Below are positions 26,713 to 35,920 of a DNA stretch of 64,000 bases, one piece after another. The first letter of the stretch is position 1, and every line of letters begins with the position of its first letter. Origin of the DNA: an uncultured Muribaculaceae bacterium. GTDB taxonomy: Bacteria > Bacteroidota > Bacteroidia > Bacteroidales > Muribaculaceae. The translations under genes and the position numbers were made by a program. The DNA lies in contig CAJUAT010000002.1 of the NCBI GenBank assembly GCA_910584525.1, positions 1 through 64,000 on the forward strand. Direction: 5' to 3'. Under the pieces are notes generated by a model, which had not been told where the DNA came from, ran no database searches, and worked only from the letters and a program-made list of their open reading frames with translations.

Positions 26713-27804
26713 ATGACAGAAGAATATTACCTCCGCCCATGCTTTCACCGCAACACCAGGCGCGCCTTCTTTCATGACTATCGCCGCCCCGGCTATTACC
26801 TTATCACCATCACAGCCGAAAAACACCGGCCCCGTTTCTCACACATCGCCCCTACAAACCCCTCCCTCACCCCTGCAAACCCCTCCCTCACCCCTGCAAA
26901 CAGCTCCGATATCTCCATCACCCTGACCCCTCTCGGCGAAGCCATTGCCCGCGAGCTTGCTCTCCTGCCCGTGAAAGTGCCTGCCTTCAGCATTCGTTCC
27001 TCCATCATAATGCCCGACCACCTGCACTTCGTGCTTCACGTCGCCAAACCTCTGGACAAAGACCTCGGCACCCATATCGGTGCTTTCAAAGGCGCCTGTT
27101 CCCGCGCCTGGTGGCTATTGCAGGCCTCCGAAAGAAAAATCCACCCTCCCTCCCAAGGCCAAAGCTCCCCTTCTTCAGAAAGCCCCATTCCCGGCCATTA
27201 TTCCGACAAGCGCTCAAAAAAGCCGGCCTTATTCTCACGAGGCTTCAACGACCGCATCATTTGGGACCAAGAACACCTCGAAGCGGCCATGAATTATGTC
27301 GCCGACAACCCGCGCCGGCTGATTATAAAGATGAAGCACCCTGACCTTTTCCGCCGTTACAACAAAATTCGCATCGGCGACCGCGAATTTGCCGCCTACG
27401 GCAACATATTCCTCTTACGCGATTTCGACCGACGCCAGGTAGTAATACACCGCGCCGACAGCGATGAAGTCAGGGCCTCCCACCGAAAAGAATGGCTGAC
27501 ATGTGCCACCAACGGCGGGGTTCTCGTCTCCCCGTTCATAAGCCCTGCCGAGAAGCAGATTCGCGACAAAGCCCTCGAGCTTGGGGGCAGGCTCATCATC
27601 ATCCGCAACGAAGGCTTCGAAGAGCGCTTCAAGCCCCTGGGCCGCGAGTTCGAGCTTTGCAGCGAAGGGCGCCTTCTCCTCATAGCCCCCTGGCCCGACC
27701 AGCTTCTCCGCGCCACCGTAACCCGCTCCCAAGCCCTCCAGATGAACTCCCTTGCCAATTTCCTCGCCACCACCGACGCCCCCGCGAAGCTCCTCTCCCG
27801 CTGA
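26713..27804 (+). CDS. REP-associated tyrosine transposase (Y1/HUH) with C-terminal Rossmann-like domain
   Basis: A 363-residue single-strand transposase-like protein. The HUH motif is MPDHLHFVL (His103, His105) and the nucleophile is probably Tyr195 in AAMNYVADNP. About residues 45-65 hold a 7-residue tandem repeat (PxNPSLT), and about 137-160 is another low-complexity insertion. The last ~140 residues (VLVSPFISPAEKQI, GRLLLIAPWP) resemble the DprA/LOG-like domain found on some Bacteroidota Y1 proteins. I chose ATG 26713. The frame is open back through the REP hairpin to 26629, which is unlikely to be coding. Flanking REPs are its expected substrates. Confidence 0.85.
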   Translation: MTEEYYLRPCFHRNTRRAFFHDYRRPGYYLITITAEKHRPRFSHIAPTNPSLTPANPSLTPANSSDISITLTPLGEAIARELALLPVKVPAFSIRSSIIMPDHLHFVLHVAKPLDKDLGTHIGAFKGACSRAWWLLQASERKIHPPSQGQSSPSSESPIPGHYSDKRSKKPALFSRGFNDRIIWDQEHLEAAMNYVADNPRRLIIKMKHPDLFRRYNKIRIGDREFAAYGNIFLLRDFDRRQVVIHRADSDEVRASHRKEWLTCATNGGVLVSPFISPAEKQIRDKALELGGRLIIIRNEGFEERFKPLGREFELCSEGRLLLIAPWPDQLLRATVTRSQALQMNSLANFLATTDAPAKLLSR

Positions 27805-27805
27805 T

Positions 27806-28052
27806 TCGCCTCCCCCTTCAGCCCGCATCCTCTCTCTTCTCTCTCTTTCTCTCTCTTCTCTCTCTTCTCTCTCTTCTCTCCCCTCTGCTCTCCTTGCTTC
27901 TCTCTTTTCTCTTTCTTCTCTCCTTCTTCTCTCTTATCTCCTTCCTCATCCTCTTCTATCCTTTCTTTTCTCTCCTTCCTTTTCTCCTTCTCTCTCTTCC
28001 TTTTTCTTTTCTCTCTCTTGTTCTCTTTTTTTCGCTTCTCACCAGCCTTCTA
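27806..28052 (+). repeat. Polypyrimidine (CT-rich) tract of about 240 bases
   Basis: Between the transposase stop and the right REP the + strand is almost only C and T, with units such as CTCTCTT and TTCTCTCT repeated. Leucine/serine-rich open frames across it are composition artefacts. With the REP it fills the 428-base gap before the next gene. Mirror-repeat stretches could form triplex DNA. Confidence 0.85.
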
Positions 28053-28055
28053 CCC

Positions 28056-28094
28056 TCGCCTTGCGGCTCAGCACTGTGTTGAGCCGCAAGGCGA
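28056..28094. repeat. REP hairpin, right of transposase
   Basis: Identical to 26624-26662: a 15-bp perfect stem (28056-28070/28080-28094) and a 9-base loop. Confidence 0.85.
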
Positions 28095-28186
28095 AATCAG
28101 GCCCCGGATGCCACAGATCCGACTCCTAAAAAATCTTAAAATTATTTTTATCCCCCTTTTATCGCTGTTATTACCGCAAGAAATTG

Positions 28187-28194
28187 TAAATTTG
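28187..28194 (+). promoter_or_regulatory. Candidate -7 element for the envelope cluster
   Basis: TAAATTTG matches TAnnTTTG and lies 38 bases before the DUF6242 lipoprotein start. No TTTG is seen at the expected -33 spacing. Confidence 0.55.
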
Positions 28195-28232
28195 CAAGTT
28201 GAAACCGAACTGAACTTTTTTGGGAAACCTGT

Positions 28233-29720
28233 ATGCGATATAACTCACAGACCAAAATATTGCTGATGCTGGCAGCCATTTCGCTTCTGGCAGCCTGCAA
28301 CAAGAAGAGCGACCTCGAGGCTTTTACAGAGCAGTCTACACTGGCAGTGACCGACTTCTCCCTCAAAGCCGACACCAAAAACCCGGGTCTCGACTCAGCA
28401 TATTTCGCCATAGACCTTGACCATGGCGTGATTTACAACCCCGACTCACTGAGGCCGGGAACCCCCATCAACAAGATTATTCCCTCTATTAGCTTCAGCT
28501 CCGATGTGGAGTCGGCAGTCATCAAGATGGAAGGCGGCACAACCCGCACCGGGGAAGTAAACTACAAAGAGACAGCCACCGACTCCATCGACTTCACAGG
28601 CTCCGTGACCCTCACCCTCAAACATGGCGAGTACCAGCGCACATACCGCCTCAAGGTCAATGTGCATCAGCAGTATGCCGACTCCCTATACTGGAACGAA
28701 GCCGCACGGGTGCAGCTTCCCTCGCGTCTTCCCGACCCCCGCAGCCAGAAGACCGTGGCCCTCGCCGACACTACAGCCGTGGCCCTCATCCTCGAGAACG
28801 ACGGCTCATATACCCTCTCCACCTCCAGACGGCTCTTCGAAAACATCTGGGACAAGAAAGAGATAACCATACCCTTCACACCCCGTCTCGAGACCCTCGC
28901 CGCCGCCGGCTCCGACCTGTACATGCTCGACAGCACCGGCAGCCTCTTCAAGGGCGACCTCGAAGGCAACTGGCAATCTACCGGCCAGATATGGCAGTCG
29001 ATTATCGGCGCATACCTCAACAGCGCCATTGGCCTCCGCAGCGTCAACGGCCGCACCCTCTTTGCCCAATATCCTCTCACCAACCTCATAGAGAAAGAGA
29101 TTCCCTCTGATTTCCCCGTCAGCGGCTATTCCGACTTCGTGACCCTGACCAATAAATGGACACTGTCGCCGGTAGCCTTCTTCATGGGTGGAGTCACCGC
29201 CGACGGCACCCTCAGCCCCGCCACATGGGCTTTCGACGGCGCCGAATGGATCCGCCTCAACGACGGAGACATCCCCGCCCTCGAACAGGCCTCCCTGATC
29301 CCTTACTACTATTACCGCTCCACCACATCTGGCAAAATCGACGAATTCCGCGTATGGATGCTTCTCGGCGGACGTAAGGCCGACAACTCCATCAACCGCA
29401 CCGTTTACATCTCCCTCGACAACGGCGTTCACTGGCAGGCCGGCAGCAGCCTCCTGCAGCTCCCAGACATAATCCCCGACATGTGGGGCTGCAACAACAT
29501 AGTGGCTTCTTCCCCGAAATCCTCCAATATCTCCGACAACTGGAAGATACGCTATCGCCGTAACAGCCGCGCCAGGCTCCCGTACGAAATCAACGGCGAC
29601 ATCATCCGCTGGCAGTGCCCATACATATACCTTATCGGCGGCACCGACTCCGAAGGCAACCTCTGCAACTCAATATGGCGCGGAGTCCTCTCCCGCCTTA
29701 CATTCGTTCCAATCATCTGA
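28233..29720 (+). CDS. DUF6242-like lipoprotein
   Basis: A 495-residue predicted lipoprotein (lipobox LLAAC, Cys22) of unknown function. An immunoglobulin-like N-terminal region (about 35-145) is followed by repeated beta-propeller-like segments of kelch/BNR type (FMGGVTADGTLSPATWAFDGAEW; YLIGGTDSEGNLCNSIWRG). I recognise it as like DUF6242, by memory only. It is the first gene of the porG-uppS-bamA-skp-skp-murI cluster; P. gingivalis also has a lipoprotein gene at that place. porG starts 12 bases after its stop. Confidence 0.75.
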   Translation: MRYNSQTKILLMLAAISLLAACNKKSDLEAFTEQSTLAVTDFSLKADTKNPGLDSAYFAIDLDHGVIYNPDSLRPGTPINKIIPSISFSSDVESAVIKMEGGTTRTGEVNYKETATDSIDFTGSVTLTLKHGEYQRTYRLKVNVHQQYADSLYWNEAARVQLPSRLPDPRSQKTVALADTTAVALILENDGSYTLSTSRRLFENIWDKKEITIPFTPRLETLAAAGSDLYMLDSTGSLFKGDLEGNWQSTGQIWQSIIGAYLNSAIGLRSVNGRTLFAQYPLTNLIEKEIPSDFPVSGYSDFVTLTNKWTLSPVAFFMGGVTADGTLSPATWAFDGAEWIRLNDGDIPALEQASLIPYYYYRSTTSGKIDEFRVWMLLGGRKADNSINRTVYISLDNGVHWQAGSSLLQLPDIIPDMWGCNNIVASSPKSSNISDNWKIRYRRNSRARLPYEINGDIIRWQCPYIYLIGGTDSEGNLCNSIWRGVLSRLTFVPII

Positions 29721-29732
29721 CACCTCCGTCTC

Positions 29733-30425
29733 TTGAAAAAAATCCTTGCGGCCATATTGATTGTGATGACCCTCGGGACGCTCTCCTCGCGTGCCCAGGA
29801 AGACTACCGCTTCGACATCGGAGCCGGTATCGGCATGACCGGTTATCTCGGCGACGCCAACAACGCGAACCTCTGGAAAAACCCCAGCTGGAACGCCGAG
29901 ATTCTCTTCAGATATCTCCTCAACCCAAGATTCAACTTCAAGACAAACTTCTACGTGGGTGGTCTCCGAGGCAATTCCGAACAGATGACCGACGTGTTCC
30001 CCTCACATGAGAATTATAAGTTCTCGACCATGTTCTACGAACTTGGCGAGACCGTGGAGTTTCATTTTTTCAACTACGGCATGGGGGAGACCTACCGGCG
30101 GCTGAAACGCTGGACACCCTATATCGTGGCGGGTGTCAGCGCCATGGCATGGACTGCCGAAGGACATTCCGGCTTCTCCTTCGCCATCCCCCTGGGTGTC
30201 GGCTTCAAATTCAAGCCTGCGCTCCGCTGGAACATCGGCCTCGAGTTCCTCATGAAGAAAACCTTCACCGACAAACTCGACGGCCCGCTGCTGGATGACC
30301 CCCACGGCATCCCCAGCGCCTTCATGAAAAATACCGACTGGTATTCCACCCTTACCCTCTCCATCAGCTACGAGTTCAGCAAACGGTGCGCCACGTGCCA
30401 TTATCACGAAACAAAACGCAAGTGA
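29733..30425 (+). CDS. PorG/DUF6089-family outer-membrane beta-barrel protein
   Basis: A 230-residue protein with a signal peptide (cleavage near SSRAQ) and alternating beta strands of a small outer-membrane barrel. The GAGIGMTGYLGDANN segment near the mature start and the position directly before uppS match DUF6089, the family of type IX secretion protein PorG. Close relatives also occur in species lacking the secretion system, so a T9SS role is inference. It uses a TTG start at 29733; no better ATG is available upstream. GTGA overlap couples it to uppS. Confidence 0.8.
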   Translation: MKKILAAILIVMTLGTLSSRAQEDYRFDIGAGIGMTGYLGDANNANLWKNPSWNAEILFRYLLNPRFNFKTNFYVGGLRGNSEQMTDVFPSHENYKFSTMFYELGETVEFHFFNYGMGETYRRLKRWTPYIVAGVSAMAWTAEGHSGFSFAIPLGVGFKFKPALRWNIGLEFLMKKTFTDKLDGPLLDDPHGIPSAFMKNTDWYSTLTLSISYEFSKRCATCHYHETKRK

Positions 30426-31183
30426 ACATAAAAATCCACATACCGGGGCTGCCCCCCGAGAGTCTTCCCAAGCACGTTGCCATAATCATGGATGGTAACG
30501 GCCGCTGGGCACGCAAACATCTCATGCAGCGAACCATGGGGCATTCCCGTGGCGTCAATTCCGTGAACCGCATCACGCGCTTCGCCTCCGACCTCGGCAT
30601 CGCCAACCTTACCCTCTATGCCTTCAGCACCGAAAACTGGAACCGCCCCCGCGAGGAAGTGGACGCCCTGATGTGCCTCATCGGCGAGACAATCCTCCGC
30701 GAAGCCCCGGAGCTTAAGGAGAACAACGTGCACATCAACCTCCTCGGCGACATAGACCGTCTCCCCGAACAGGTGCAGCGCAACCTGCAGGAAGGCGTCG
30801 ACCTCACCGCTTCCTGCGACGGCCTGAACCTTAACCTCTGCCTCTCATACTCCTCTCGCTGGGAAATCACCGACGCCGTCAAAGCCATCGCCGCCGATGT
30901 AGCCGCCGGCAAAATCGACCCGGCACAAATTACCGAAGACACCATCTCCTCACGTCTGCAGACCGCCGGAATCCCCGACCCCGACCTCCTCATACGTACC
31001 GGCGGCGAACAGCGTATCTCCAACTTCCTCCTTTGGCAGATCGCTTATGCCGAACTATACTTCACCGACATCCTATGGCCCGACTTCGATGAAGAGGCTT
31101 TCACCCAGGCCCTGACACAATATGCCAACCGCGAACGCCGCTTCGGCATGACTTCCGACCAAATACAATCATTGCTAAAATGA
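30422..31183 (+). CDS. uppS: Isoprenyl transferase (undecaprenyl diphosphate synthase)
   Basis: Builds the C55 lipid carrier for peptidoglycan and surface glycans by adding isopentenyl units in cis. The motifs IIMDGNGRWA, RTMGHSRG, LYAFSTENWNRP and the late LLIRTGGEQRISNFLLWQ are all intact. The frame opens at ATG 30386, but GTG 30422, overlapping the porG-like stop as GTGA, gives the usual 253 residues. It is coupled to bamA by ATGA. Confidence 0.95.
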   Translation: MNIKIHIPGLPPESLPKHVAIIMDGNGRWARKHLMQRTMGHSRGVNSVNRITRFASDLGIANLTLYAFSTENWNRPREEVDALMCLIGETILREAPELKENNVHINLLGDIDRLPEQVQRNLQEGVDLTASCDGLNLNLCLSYSSRWEITDAVKAIAADVAAGKIDPAQITEDTISSRLQTAGIPDPDLLIRTGGEQRISNFLLWQIAYAELYFTDILWPDFDEEAFTQALTQYANRERRFGMTSDQIQSLLK

Positions 31184-33867
31184 AGATCACGCTCCATATT
31201 GCCCGCATACTGCTGATCGGCACGATGCTCCTCGGGTTACGCCCGTCGGCCTCCGCCGACCTCACTCTCCCCATTCAGCCTCAACAACCGGTTGACACCA
31301 TCGTCAACCCGGAAATTATATACTCCCCCATACCCAAGACCTACGAGATTGCCGGCATACGCGTCTCGGGTCTCGACTCGTCGTCCGACGACTACATCGT
31401 GATCGGTTACTCCGGTCTCTCGGTAGGCGACCGCATCGCCGTGCCCGGCGACGAAATTTCCGATGCCGTGAAACGCTTCTGGAAACAGGGCCTTTATTCC
31501 AAGGTGCAGATCAACGCCGACAAAATCGCCGGCGACAAGATATGGCTCAACATTGACCTCAAACAGCAGCCACGCCTGTCGGAACTACGCTTCGGCAACG
31601 TCAAGGGGGGCGAGAAAAAAGACATCACAGAGCGCCTCGGCATGGTTCCCGGCCAGCAGCTTACTCCCAACATCATCAACCGCGTGAAAATGCTCATCGA
31701 GGATTATTACGCCAAGAAAGGATTCAAGAACGCCAAGGTCACGCTCACTCAGACTCCCGACCTCTCCAAACAGAACCAGTCAATCCTGACCATCGACGTG
31801 GACAAAAACGCCAAGGTCAAGGTGCACAAGATACACATCGACGGCAATGAAGTCCTCTCCGACCGCAAGATCAAGAGGGTGATGAAGAAAACCACCGAGA
31901 AAAACGACCTCCTCAAGATATTCAGCCAGAAGAAATTCGTGGAGTCGGACTTCGCCGACGACCGTCAGCGAATCATCGACAAATACAACGAGCTGGGCTA
32001 TCGCGACGCCAAAATCACCCACGACTCCGTGGCCCGCTACGACGACAAGACCGTCGACATCTTCCTTACCGTCGACGAAGGCAAGAAATACTACATCTCC
32101 GACATCAACTGGGTAGGCAACACAGTCTATCCCACCGAAACCCTCAATGCCGTATTAGGCATGTACCCCGGCGATGTATACAACCAAAAGATGCTCAACA
32201 AGCGCACCAATGAAGACGAAGATGCCGTGGCCAGTCTGTATACCGACAACGGCTACCTCTTCTTCAACCTTGTGCCCATCGAGGAGAGCATCCATGGCGA
32301 CAGCATAGCGCTTCAGATGCGCGTGATCGAAGGGCCGCAGGCACGCATCAACCGCGTGGTGATCAACGGCAACGACCAGCTGTATGAGAAGGTGATACGC
32401 CGCGAGCTCCGCGTGCGTCCCGGCGAACTCTTCAGCAAGTCCGACCTCATGCGTTCCGCACGTGAAATTGCCGCCTCCGGCCATTTCAACCCCGAAAACA
32501 TGGACATCCGCCCCGAGCCCAACGAGGGCGACGGAACAGTGGACATCGTGTTCAACCTCGAGTCGAAGGCCAACGACAAAGTGCAGCTCTCATTCGGCTG
32601 GGGTCAGAACGGCGTTACGGGACAGGTGGCGCTCTCTTTCTCCAACTTCTCCATGAAGAACCTCTTCAACCCCTCGGCCTACAAGGGTATCATACCCCGC
32701 GGCGACGGGCAGACGTTCTCCATATCGGCACAGACGAATGCCAAATATTACCAGAGCTACTCGATATCATTCTTCGACCCCTGGATCGGAGGAAGCCGTC
32801 CCAACTCGCTGAGCGTATCGGCCGACTTCTCCCGAATGACCGGCATCAACAACTCGTTCTACAACGACACCTGGGCCAACGCCTGGCAGGGTGCATACTA
32901 CAACACCTATATGAACAACACCAACTACGGTGCCTCACAGTATGCCTACCAGAGCTCCTACGACCCCAACAAGGTGCTGCAGACCGCCGGCGTCAGCGTC
33001 GGTTTCGGTACCCGCCTCTCATGGCCCGACGACTACTTCCAGTTCCAGGCCGTCCTCTCTTACCGTTGGTACTACCTCAAGGACTGGTACTACATGAGCT
33101 ATAAGATGCAGAACGGCACCTCCAACTCCCTGACGCTGGGACTGAACCTCACCCGCACGAGTATCGACAATCCCATCTATACCCGCCGCGGCTCAAGCTT
33201 CAGCCTCAACTTCACCTGCACGCCCCCGGCAAGCCTCTTCGGCAAGAAAGACTGGAAGAGCCTCTCCGAAATCGCCGGCAACAACAAATACACCGACGAT
33301 CAGCGGCAGCGTGCCACCGACCAGCTGTACCGCTGGATAGAATACTGGAAGCTCAGCTTCAAGGCCAAGACCTTCACGCCCCTCACCGACCCCGACGGCA
33401 AATGGACCCTCGTGCTGATGGCTCGCGCCGACTTCGGCCTCATCGGTTCCTGGAACAAATACCTCTCCACGCCCTTCGAGACCTACTACTTCGGCGGCGA
33501 CGGCATGACCGGCGGCAATACCTACGCCACCGAGACCATCGGTATGCGCGGTTACAAGAACGGCCAGTTCACCCCCAACTTCTACGAAGGTTACGCTTAC
33601 AGCAAGTTCACCTTCGAGCTGCACTTCCCCTTCCTGCTGCAGCCCACCACCACCATCTACGCCCTCGCCTTCGTGGAGGCCGGTAACTGCTGGACGTCGG
33701 TGAAGAACTTCTCGCCCTTCGACCTCAAACGCTCCGCAGGTGTCGGCGCCCGCGTATATCTCTCCGTACTCGGCTTCCTCGGAATCGACTGGGCATATGG
33801 TTTCGACAAGGTTTGGGGACAGCGTGGCGGCAGCCAGATTCACTTCGTGCTCGGCCAGGAGTTCTAA
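31180..33867 (+). CDS. bamA: Outer-membrane assembly factor BamA
   Basis: An 895-residue Omp85 protein that inserts beta-barrels in the outer membrane. A signal peptide (residues 1-26) is followed by about five POTRA domains (roughly 50-470) and a 16-strand barrel, ending in an aromatic-terminal strand (IHFVLGQEF). The Omp85 motif region near the end (VGARVYLSVLGFLGIDWAYGF) is clear. The N-terminal extension before the first POTRA, about 25 residues, is typical of Bacteroidota. Two Skp genes follow and probably share its transcript. Confidence 0.95.
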   Translation: MKITLHIARILLIGTMLLGLRPSASADLTLPIQPQQPVDTIVNPEIIYSPIPKTYEIAGIRVSGLDSSSDDYIVIGYSGLSVGDRIAVPGDEISDAVKRFWKQGLYSKVQINADKIAGDKIWLNIDLKQQPRLSELRFGNVKGGEKKDITERLGMVPGQQLTPNIINRVKMLIEDYYAKKGFKNAKVTLTQTPDLSKQNQSILTIDVDKNAKVKVHKIHIDGNEVLSDRKIKRVMKKTTEKNDLLKIFSQKKFVESDFADDRQRIIDKYNELGYRDAKITHDSVARYDDKTVDIFLTVDEGKKYYISDINWVGNTVYPTETLNAVLGMYPGDVYNQKMLNKRTNEDEDAVASLYTDNGYLFFNLVPIEESIHGDSIALQMRVIEGPQARINRVVINGNDQLYEKVIRRELRVRPGELFSKSDLMRSAREIAASGHFNPENMDIRPEPNEGDGTVDIVFNLESKANDKVQLSFGWGQNGVTGQVALSFSNFSMKNLFNPSAYKGIIPRGDGQTFSISAQTNAKYYQSYSISFFDPWIGGSRPNSLSVSADFSRMTGINNSFYNDTWANAWQGAYYNTYMNNTNYGASQYAYQSSYDPNKVLQTAGVSVGFGTRLSWPDDYFQFQAVLSYRWYYLKDWYYMSYKMQNGTSNSLTLGLNLTRTSIDNPIYTRRGSSFSLNFTCTPPASLFGKKDWKSLSEIAGNNKYTDDQRQRATDQLYRWIEYWKLSFKAKTFTPLTDPDGKWTLVLMARADFGLIGSWNKYLSTPFETYYFGGDGMTGGNTYATETIGMRGYKNGQFTPNFYEGYAYSKFTFELHFPFLLQPTTTIYALAFVEAGNCWTSVKNFSPFDLKRSAGVGARVYLSVLGFLGIDWAYGFDKVWGQRGGSQIHFVLGQEF

Positions 33868-33939
33868 CATTTCTTAATACAGATATGTTAAACTATCAGA
33901 CACGCCCGATGTCATAATCAACAAAAAAATCGCAAGAAC

Positions 33940-34455
33940 ATGAAAAAAATAGCATTGGCAATAATCATGGCGCTGACCATGGCGGCAGGCGCCTCGGCAC
34001 AAAAATTCGCTCTCGTCGACATGCAGTACATCCTCCGCAATGTTCCGGCCTACGAGATGGCCAACGAACAGCTCAACCAGGTGTCGCAACGCTGGCAGAA
34101 GGAGGTCAACGAGGTTTCCAAAGAAGCCGAGACTATGTACAAGAACTATGAAGCCGACATGGTGTTCCTCACCGACGACCAGAAGAAAAAACGCGAGGAG
34201 GAGATAGTGGCCAAGGAGAACGAGGCCAAAGACCTGCGTCATAAGTACTTCGGACCTGAAGGCGAGCTTTACAAGAAACGCCAGTCGCTCATGAAGCCTA
34301 TCCAGGAAGACGTATACAACGCCGTCAAGGCCGTGGCCGAGGAAAAAGGTTACCAGACCATCTTCGACCGCGCAAGCTCACAGAGCATCGTTTTCGCTTC
34401 TCCCCGTATCGACGTCAGCAACGATGTTCTCGCCAAACTCGGATATTCTAAATAA
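33940..34455 (+). CDS. OmpH/Skp-family periplasmic chaperone (copy 1)
   Basis: A 171-residue protein with signal peptide (cleavage near GASAQK) and a long charged coiled coil (about 45-115), as in Skp, which holds unfolded outer-membrane proteins for BamA. The start FALVDMQYILRNVPAYEMA is the family's conserved first strand. It sits 72 bases after bamA, with no recognised promoter between, and a paralogue follows 21 bases later. Confidence 0.93.
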   Translation: MKKIALAIIMALTMAAGASAQKFALVDMQYILRNVPAYEMANEQLNQVSQRWQKEVNEVSKEAETMYKNYEADMVFLTDDQKKKREEEIVAKENEAKDLRHKYFGPEGELYKKRQSLMKPIQEDVYNAVKAVAEEKGYQTIFDRASSQSIVFASPRIDVSNDVLAKLGYSK

Positions 34456-34476
34456 ATAAATCAAACAATAATAAAT

Positions 34477-34989
34477 ATGTTAAAGAAGATTGTATTGGCC
34501 ATAGCGTTGGCCATACCGTTTGTGGGAGCACAGGCGCAGTCAGCCCTGAAAATAGGTCTTGTAGACTCCGGCGCCATCATTCAGGCCATGCCCGAGACCA
34601 CTCAGGCACAGACCAAAGTCAACGAAGCCAGCCAGAAATACCAGGCTGAGTTCGCCAAACTGCAGGAAGAGTTCAAGCGCCTCGTCGACGATTTCCAGGC
34701 CATGAAGCAGGATGAGCTCCAGGCTATCAAAGACCGCAAGACCCGCGAAATCGAAGCCTGCCAGCAGAAAATAGCCACTTTCCAGGAAAATGCCCAGCAG
34801 GACCTCTCCAGAATGCAGGCCGAACTTATGGGCCCCATCTTCCAGAAACTCAAGGGCGCCATCGAGACTGTAGGTAAAGAAGGCGGCTACTCCCTGATTC
34901 AGGACAACAACCCCCAGCTTACCTTCTACTACGCAGCCCCGGTTGTGGACCTCACCGCTCAGGTCAAGGCTAAGCTCGGCCTCAAGTAA
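34477..34989 (+). CDS. OmpH/Skp-family periplasmic chaperone (copy 2)
   Basis: A 170-residue paralogue of the preceding gene, with signal peptide (near AQAQS) and a Gln/Lys/Glu-rich coiled coil (about 45-115). The conserved C-terminal beta element YYAAPVVDLTAQVKAKLGL matches its neighbour's ending. Tandem skp genes after bamA are usual in this order. A strong hairpin follows before murI. Confidence 0.93.
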   Translation: MLKKIVLAIALAIPFVGAQAQSALKIGLVDSGAIIQAMPETTQAQTKVNEASQKYQAEFAKLQEEFKRLVDDFQAMKQDELQAIKDRKTREIEACQQKIATFQENAQQDLSRMQAELMGPIFQKLKGAIETVGKEGGYSLIQDNNPQLTFYYAAPVVDLTAQVKAKLGLK

Positions 34990-35014
34990 ATTGATTTCCA
35001 TCCACCATCATATA

Positions 35015-35042
35015 CGGAGGCCGGGATGTGTCCCGGCCTCCG
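35015..35042 (+). terminator. Strong hairpin between skp2 and murI
   Basis: Perfect 12-bp GC-rich stem (35015-35026/35031-35042) with TGTG loop and no T-run. It could end the bamA-skp transcript, stabilise its 3' end, or only reduce murI expression. Confidence 0.6.
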
Positions 35043-35065
35043 CGTGATTCAGACCCTTTCACACA

Positions 35066-35881
35066 ATGATTGGAGTATTTGACTCGGGTTACGGAGGTCT
35101 GACGATACTTCGTCAGTTCCAGGCCGTGATGCCCGGTTATGACTGGCTATATCTTGGCGACAACGCCCGGGCGCCTTACGGCACAAGGTCGTTCGATGTG
35201 GTTTACGAGTTCACGCGCCAGGCCGTGGAGCACCTTTTCCGTCAAGGGTGTCCGTTAGTGATATTGGCCTGCAACACCGCCTCTGCCAAAGCCCTGCGCA
35301 CCATACAGCAGGAAGTGCTCCCCCGCCACTGGCCCGACCGGCGAGTGCTCGGCGTGATTCGCCCTACCGTTGAGGAAGTAGGCAACATCACCCGCTCACG
35401 GCATGTAGGACTCCTCGCAACCCCCGGCACCGTCAACAGCCACAGCTATGCCCTCGAAATCGAAAAGATTCAGCCCGACATAACCCTCACTGAAATGGCT
35501 TGTCCCATGTGGGTGCCGATTGTCGAATCCGGCGAGGCGCATGGCGACGGAGCCGACTGGTTTGTCAACAAATACATCAGCCAGCTCCTCGACGCCGACC
35601 CTCAGATCGACACGCTCCTCCTTGGCTGCACACACTATCCCATACTCCTCCCGAAAATCAGGAAATATGCCCCCGAAGGCATCAAGGTGGTGCCGCAAGG
35701 CGGTATTGTGGCCGACAGCCTCAAGGATTACCTGCGACGGCATCCCGAGATCGACTCCCGCTGCTCCAGAAATGGTGTAACCAGATTCCTCACCACTGAA
35801 AACCCCGATAAATTCAATACCCTGGCCTCCATCTTCCTCGACAGGCAGATCAGCGCCCGGCGTACCGACCTGTGCGTATAA
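35066..35881 (+). CDS. murI: Glutamate racemase
   Basis: Makes D-glutamate for peptidoglycan. The 271-residue protein has the N-terminal FDSGYGGLTIL, the first catalytic cysteine in LACNTASAKAL and the second in LLGCTHYPIL. Length and motifs are normal. It ends the envelope cluster. The hairpin upstream partly insulates it from the skp genes. Confidence 0.96.
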   Translation: MIGVFDSGYGGLTILRQFQAVMPGYDWLYLGDNARAPYGTRSFDVVYEFTRQAVEHLFRQGCPLVILACNTASAKALRTIQQEVLPRHWPDRRVLGVIRPTVEEVGNITRSRHVGLLATPGTVNSHSYALEIEKIQPDITLTEMACPMWVPIVESGEAHGDGADWFVNKYISQLLDADPQIDTLLLGCTHYPILLPKIRKYAPEGIKVVPQGGIVADSLKDYLRRHPEIDSRCSRNGVTRFLTTENPDKFNTLASIFLDRQISARRTDLCV

Positions 35882-35920
35882 TTCAAAACTCTGTTCATAA
35901 CACCTTATAAACAAGAAACC

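Larger units (their letters stand above)
26624..28094. mobile_element. RAYT transposase unit flanked by identical REP hairpins
   Basis: A Y1/HUH transposase gene lies between two identical 39-base hairpins (26624-26662 and 28056-28094). This is the typical layout of REP-associated tyrosine transposases. Related hairpins occur at 59311-59484. Whether the unit is still mobile cannot be told. Confidence 0.75.

Noticed and set aside
27752..28129. Ser/Leu/Phe-rich frames across the pyrimidine tract
   Set aside because: The composition follows directly from CT repeats in every frame; not evidence of a membrane peptide.
33868..33939. Separate promoter for the first skp gene
   Set aside because: No TAnnTTTG element is present; co-transcription from bamA is simpler.
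35882..35920. Promoter or terminator between murI and the TPR gene
   Set aside because: Short gap without hairpin or consensus element.
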